Below are positions 59,285 to 64,000 of a DNA stretch of 64,000 nt, piece after piece. The DNA comes from Punica granatum. Its lineage: Eukaryota > Streptophyta > Magnoliopsida > Myrtales > Lythraceae. Numbering within the stretch: position 1 is the first letter of the stretch; the number at the start of each line of letters is the position of its first letter. The notes below the pieces were generated by a model that worked only from the letters and a program-made list of their open reading frames with translations, searched no databases and was not told the origin of the DNA. A program made the position numbers and the translations under genes. The DNA lies in assembly GCF_007655135.1 (NCBI RefSeq), contig NC_045127.1, positions 7,821,001 to 7,885,000 of the forward strand, written 5' to 3'.

Positions 59285-62200
59285 TCGGTCATCGAGGATG
59301 GCCCGAGAACGCGAGAGAGTTGACTTGGGTCCATTGATGCTGACGGATTTGTCAGATGATGGTGCCAGGTGCCTCCTTGAGGGCCTTTCACTCGAGTTTA
59401 AGATTGCAATCTTGTCGTATGAGGCAAACATGAGTCCGTTAGGGGGAGATGCCCCTTGGGTTCCATGCGCATCTGCACGTAGGAGAGAACAATAGCTAAC
59501 GGTGGATGTCAGTCGCGTGAGACCACTGAAATTGCAATTTGTCCTTGGCAAGAATGGTCCGGTCACTGTGTCACCGATGATACCCCAATAGCTTGTGAAT
59601 GTTATCATAGAGAAGCGGTGCTGTAGAGAAGAGTATAGCTCTTCGTTAGTCATGTGGACAGTGGTGCGCGCTGAGTGTATAGGGCTGATACTGTCCCAAA
59701 GGTGTTGATCTACTGTCGATTGACATTGCTGCCGCGATGAAGTTGCTTCGTCGGTACTTTGCCCCTGAGACGGCAATGTGTTTGATCTGCCGGAAGCTGA
59801 CCCTGTTGCTGGATCGATTGTTTGTTACTCTTGCTGGCAGCTGGTCTCGCCGCTGAAGCGATTGCTTGCTGGGAATGCCCTGGTCTCGCTACTGGGACTT
59901 TCGCTTGCTAGGCGGTTGCTCGTTGCTCCGTCGGATGCCGGCCCTGCTGGGATGGTTGTGCTTTGCTGAGGAACCGGCGTCTTGCGGTGCAGGACTCGAG
60001 CTTTGAGAGCGCCTACGTACCCTCTTGGACAGGGGATCAGAGTCTGCCGTAGTTCTTGCGATGTTTGTGATACCAGTGATCCTGGTATTACTAGTAGATC
60101 ATAAGAGAAATACTAACAAGTGATGGATACAGGTAAGCATGAAAATGTTGCAATACGCATATCTTCAGTTTCGGGTTGCCTGAGCAACCTATGAAGATTT
60201 TTGCTTTGACAGTGCAAGTAGGTCCCGTTCTTGGAGGCCTAGATACGAGACCTCCAGGGCTCCCGTTAGCCATGCATGGGCATATCGGGACTTCCTCGAC
60301 GATGCCCTACCAGTTCTACCGTTTGTTTAACACGCTCGTCAACTTTGGACCATTCTCATCAGGGTGCCATAAGGCGACTGCGTTTGTAACCCGCACAGGG
60401 ATTTTTTTTGCCCAGTTTTGATCAGACTCGATCTGACCATTTCCAGAATTCTATGACTAGACCTCAGAAAGGAATGTCTGGGATTTCGGCTTTGTGGTAG
60501 CCTGTTGAAGGGTGGCTGTGACCCATTTTGGAGTTATGCAAAGATAAATGGAAAAGAGAAAGCTTGGGGAACGCGTTGCCCCAGGCTAAAAGGATACACG
60601 AGTTCACGCCTGTAGCGAGATGTACCCTTTTTCATATGTTCTTCTGTTGTGTAGGCTGTATTAAACTACTTGGATAGCATGCTCGGTTTGCCCACTGTGC
60701 TTGAGGAGGAATCCGCGCTGGACGGTTGAGCTGTGTTGGAGGGCTGATCGAGGATCATGTTGGAGTAGATAATCTGGCCACTTCCGTTGAGGATCCCTAG
60801 TTCGCACGATGTGTGAGAGACTAGGGCTTCAATTTTATCTATCTCTCATTTTGCTCTCCTTTTGCTACGGTTACCCACCTTGGGGCCGTACCTCTCAACC
60901 TAAAGGGGATTAGCTCTCCTTTTGCCGCGACTGCCCGCCTCGGGATTTTCAGTCGTGCCTCTTTCTTGTCATAGCTTTTGCCTAGGTCGCCCCGAGGGGT
61001 TTTCTACCTAGCGGGCTCGATTCTTTTGTTTCTCGAGTTTGCAAGGGCGAAGGGTTCGAAGGATTCGACCTCCGAGTGCGTTGCGTTCTGTCTCCGTCGA
61101 GGAGTTGCATCTGTTGCTCCCTTTATGTCGGGGTTTGTTGATTTCTTCTTCGAATTGGCGGTGCCGGAGTTTTAAATCTCGACGGTGCCTTGTTTTGTTC
61201 ATTGGCGGGTTTTTCTCGCTTCTTTTGCTCTGTTTTTTTTTTCCTTGCAGCTGGGGTTTGTTTTGTGCCCCATGTCTTTGTTTGAAACTCCACGATTTTG
61301 CATCGCCGAGGCCGCTTTGGTGTGCTTCGCCTCGTGGAGACTTGTTGTGTGTTACTAGCCCTATTTTGTGAGGACCGACTTTATTGGAAGTTTGACTCTC
61401 GCGCACTCGGAAGTCGAACTTCGTGTCATTTGCCCTTGCAAGCATTACATGTGAATTTCCCCTGTTGTCTAGGAAAAGAAAATGTCAAATTGCCCCATGT
61501 GGAATAGGGAACCGAGGTTGTCTCGGCGCGAATGTTGAACGGGGATGCCCCGGTCTTCATTTGTTGAAGTGGCCCGTGGTAGGCGCCTGGTGTGATGTCT
61601 CCGATCATCTCTTGTTGTTCTTTACAGCGCGTGCCTCTTGGAGGGTGCACGCTGTTGAAGCCACTAGATGTTCAAGGAAGACGGTTGCATCAATGCTGAG
61701 TGATTCGTTCGATTGTCCTTGTTTTCGACTTCATAGGGGGGTACCTTATCGTCGGACACCTCCCTCGTCAAAGTATAAGGAAAGGTTCCGAGACAAGTTC
61801 TTAAGGAAGCGTGAACTCGTGCATCGCTCTTCACCTGTGGTCAATGTGCCCCTGTGAAGGATGACAAGGAAGACAATGCATTAGGCGATTATGCGGGGAA
61901 TATGTGGTAAGAAATATGAGGTGGTCCCATAGGAAAATCCATTTTTGTTCCACGCGCGACCCATGGGATGCCACGTGTAGGTGACATTTGTTTCTGGGAA
62001 TCTAGTCATCACTACTCTGGAGTGGTTAGATCGTGACTAAAGTCACATAAGAATATTTTCCCTAGTTGCAAGTAAGCATGCGCAGTCGTCCTAGGGAAGG
62101 CTCGATGAGTCGGGTCCCATGAGAACAGGCGAGTCGAACAGGTCCAACAGAACTAATAAGGCGTCACAAAAACTGTCCTAATGCTCTATTGAAGGATTTG

Positions 62201-62479
62201 TTCCTGTCGAGAGCCTATTTGTGGGAATGCATTTAAATTAAAGCAAAAGAGAGTTTAAAGAAGGCTGTGCATGTTGCCCCTGTATTCAATCGGCGACCAC
62301 AACAGAGGTGGATGAGATCCATTCTTTGATCGGAGGCCTGATCGTGCTGGTATCTCCTGCGATCGAGAGTTGGGTCATGCTCTGCTTGTGAAGCTGTCAC
62401 TTCCGGTCTTTGCAGCGAAAGGATTAGACTTGCTCCTCGGAGTATCGCTTGGATGAATTGGAATCCAAGTCGATTTTGG
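59285..62479 (-). mobile_element. Long 3' non-coding part of the retroelement
   Basis: About 3.2 kb between the two repeat zones. Many short open frames exist on both strands, but none shows a protease, reverse transcriptase, integrase or other recognised motif. I treat it as internal, untranslated retroelement sequence. Confidence 0.5.
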
Positions 62480-62815
62480 ATTTCAGATGAGCCTGAAAGC
62501 AGTAACTGCGAGGTGTCAAAACCTGAATGTGGTAAGTGCTAGGCCGGAGCCTAAAAGTAATAAATGTTGGGCCGGGGCCCGAAAGCAGTAAATGCAGGAC
62601 CAGAGCCCGAAAGCAGTAAATGCAGGACCGAGGCCCGGTACGGGGCCGAAGCTCAAAAGTGGGGCCGAATCCCAAAAGTGGGGTCGAAGCCCGATGCGGG
62701 GCCAAAACCCAAAAGCGGGCCCGAAGCCCGATGCAATAAATGCGGGGTCGGAGCCCTATGTAGGGCCAAAACCCGATGTGGGGCTGGAGCCCAATGCAGT
62801 AAATGCGTGCTCGAT
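62480..62815 (-). repeat. Second, diverged minisatellite zone
   Basis: Irregular repeats of about 18-32 bp built on plus-strand words GGGGCC-GAAGCCC and CCCGAAAGCAGTAAATGC. The word AAAGCAGTAAATG also occurs in the 29-bp array 3 kb away, so the two zones appear to come from one ancestral unit. The two adjacent units at 62574-62632 are nearly identical. Confidence 0.75.
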
Positions 62816-63609
62816 AAGAAAATGCAAGAGATGCAAAAGCAATGGTCAATGCTGAGGAACAATGCAGGGCACTGCAAAGCGGTGACTCCGATTTTTCTTG
62901 CGGTCTTGCTTTGTGGAGCAAGGATGGGGACTTAGTGTTGAAATCCCGAGCTGGATGAGAGACGTTTGTTGTCTCAATTGTGGTCGCTCAGTATTCAGGC
63001 TGTCTTCTTGTTGGGAATTTCCTGCAATGGGAAAAGAAAACAATGAAAGAGCATAAATTGTTCAAGATTTCAATGCAAGAGTGTAGGGAAGCAAACTAGC
63101 CTGGTAGGCGTCATGCGAGCGTGCCGGAAGTGTGTGCATGGGTAAGGTGGAGGCATGCTCGCACGACGTGGAAAGATGCACTCGGTTGTGCTGATGGATG
63201 TGCTCAGTTGCGCGAAAAGATGTGTGCGATCACGCGATGACGCTTGGTTGCGTGGAGTTAGAGAGAAGCTAGCTTTGCCAAGGAAGGTGCATCGGTCCTC
63301 GAGCCACGGTTCGCCTTGCCGTGGAGGGAGAGTGAAGGTCGCGGTTAGTCTACTTGCGAAGGAGGTCTTCATTCACTTGTGTGGTGAGATGTTAGTTGTT
63401 ATGCAAAACAGTAAATTAGTAGGATGCATGCGATGCGTGAGTTTTCCAAAAGTTAATGTTGTCATTCACATTGACTCGATAAGTTCAAAGTACAATGCAA
63501 GTTTTGAAATTGAAGTCCTAAGTCGATTTTCCAACGTGCTCGAGGTGCAAGCGACCGTCGCCATGGAAGGAAACCGGTTCCAGGTGAGGGCCTGGTAGAG
63601 GTATCTATC
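62816..63609 (-). mobile_element. Retroelement sequence without recognised features
   Basis: Nothing recognisable. By position it is the start of the 3' non-coding region after the coiled-coil ORF. Confidence 0.4.
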
Positions 63610-63957
63610 TTAGGATGTGCGTGGACCTCCACGAGCCCTCTTCCTGGACCTCTCCAAGGCAGCGTTCGCTTGTGCCAACTCCTGATCACGCCTCTGCAGT
63701 TGGGCGCGGGTCTGGGCGAGCTCCTTCTGTAGTTGGTGCTGATCGCCAAGCTGCTCATTCTTCTCGGCGACCTCCTGGCGGAGGCGGTCCCTTTCAGCCC
63801 TGAGATTGGCGAGCTCGGCTTGGATGGCCATGTCCGGTACCGGTGCCCCGGATGATGTGCTACTCTCGATCGGAAGAGAGTCTGTGAAATCATCATTCTC
63901 TGATGGACCCCATCGATGAAAGCGGAGGATATATTCCTCCGTGGTTTGAAAGTCTCA
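63610..63957 (-). CDS. C-terminal part of a retroelement-associated ORF with coiled coil
   Basis: The minus-strand frame is open from an in-frame TGA near 63958-63960 to a stop at 63610. It reads DFQTTEEYILRFHRWGPSEN, then an acidic/Ser-rich linker, then a heptad-rich coiled coil (ELANLRAERDRLRQEVAEK and on), ending in the basic KRARGGPRTS. An ATG at 63831 could start a 73-residue protein. More likely this is the tail of a longer protein whose upstream part is off the window or cut by the TGA. The tail resembles what I recall for plant DUF7745/plant-mobile-domain-like proteins, which occur as extra ORFs in Tat-type elements. This link is from memory and unproven. The orientation is the same as the LTR. 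Confidence 0.4.
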
Positions 63958-64000
63958 TTCATCTTGGGTTGGATGCTCAGGGAAGTATGGACGCTCGGTA

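Noticed and set aside
58148..59776. 542-residue ORF as a genuine repetitive protein gene
   Set aside because: It is produced by a stop-free minisatellite inside a retroelement, parallel frames are equally open, and the unique N-terminal part has no recognisable domain.
60978..61857. Overlapping ORFs of 110-145 residues in the retroelement interior
   Set aside because: They are contradictory frames on both strands with no recognisable motif; probably chance.

Overview
This is plant nuclear DNA, almost certainly from a eudicot. The genes are intron-containing with GT-AG junctions, the spacers are AT-rich, and the families are plant ones: an RMA-type RING ligase, a pentatricopeptide (PPR) protein, a DA1-type LIM/UIM peptidase, an inositol-polyphosphate 5-phosphatase and F-box/FBD proteins. 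The repeats are plant types too: Ty3/gypsy LTR elements, Mutator-like elements, Helitrons and hAT-like MITEs. I cannot fix the species. A Myrtales genome is a weak guess, from recollection of similar retroelement-associated ORFs.

Layout. 1-864: 5' end of a minus-strand gypsy-like LTR element (LTR, primer-binding site, broken gag). 865-6300: gene-free, with a 31-C homopolymer, a nested Mutator-like MITE and a decayed retroelement-like coding remnant. 6340-8500: RMA-like RING E3 ligase (+). 8910-9470: broken GATL-type glycosyltransferase pseudogene (+). 9826-11553: PPR gene that looks C-terminally truncated (-). 13467-18990: complete 11-coding-exon DA1-like gene (-) with a MITE in an intron. 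20734-22758: 2-kb Mutator-like element with a ~360-bp tandem repeat. 23382-25829: complete 8-exon 5-phosphatase gene (-). 25.9-31 kb: AT-rich DNA with MITE-like segments and a small Helitron.

31.5-54.9 kb is a tandem cluster of F-box/LRR/FBD genes on the plus strand. All share one design: a tiny first exon, a ~850-bp F-box/LRR exon, an exon that is 156 bp in intact copies, and an FBD exon. Copies F (31509-33907), H (40939-43244) and J (49068-51376) are open. Copies G, I and K carry nonsense and frameshift lesions. At least four detached gene fragments lie between them. This is ordinary birth-and-death evolution; H additionally duplicated its F-box motif.

55212-64000 is the 3' part of a large minus-strand Ty3/gypsy element, probably of the Tat lineage. 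From its upstream end it has an ORF ending in a coiled coil, a long 3' region with two minisatellite zones, a polypurine tract and a 2.7-kb LTR. The main array has about 38 units of 29 bp, lacks stops in all three sense-strand frames, and creates a 542-residue periodic ORF. I see no convincing new molecular system; the minisatellite-bearing retroelement is the most unusual structure here.

Exon coordinates were read by eye from splice consensus, continuous reading frame and paralogue comparison, and have no transcript support. Family calls come from motif recognition without database searches.
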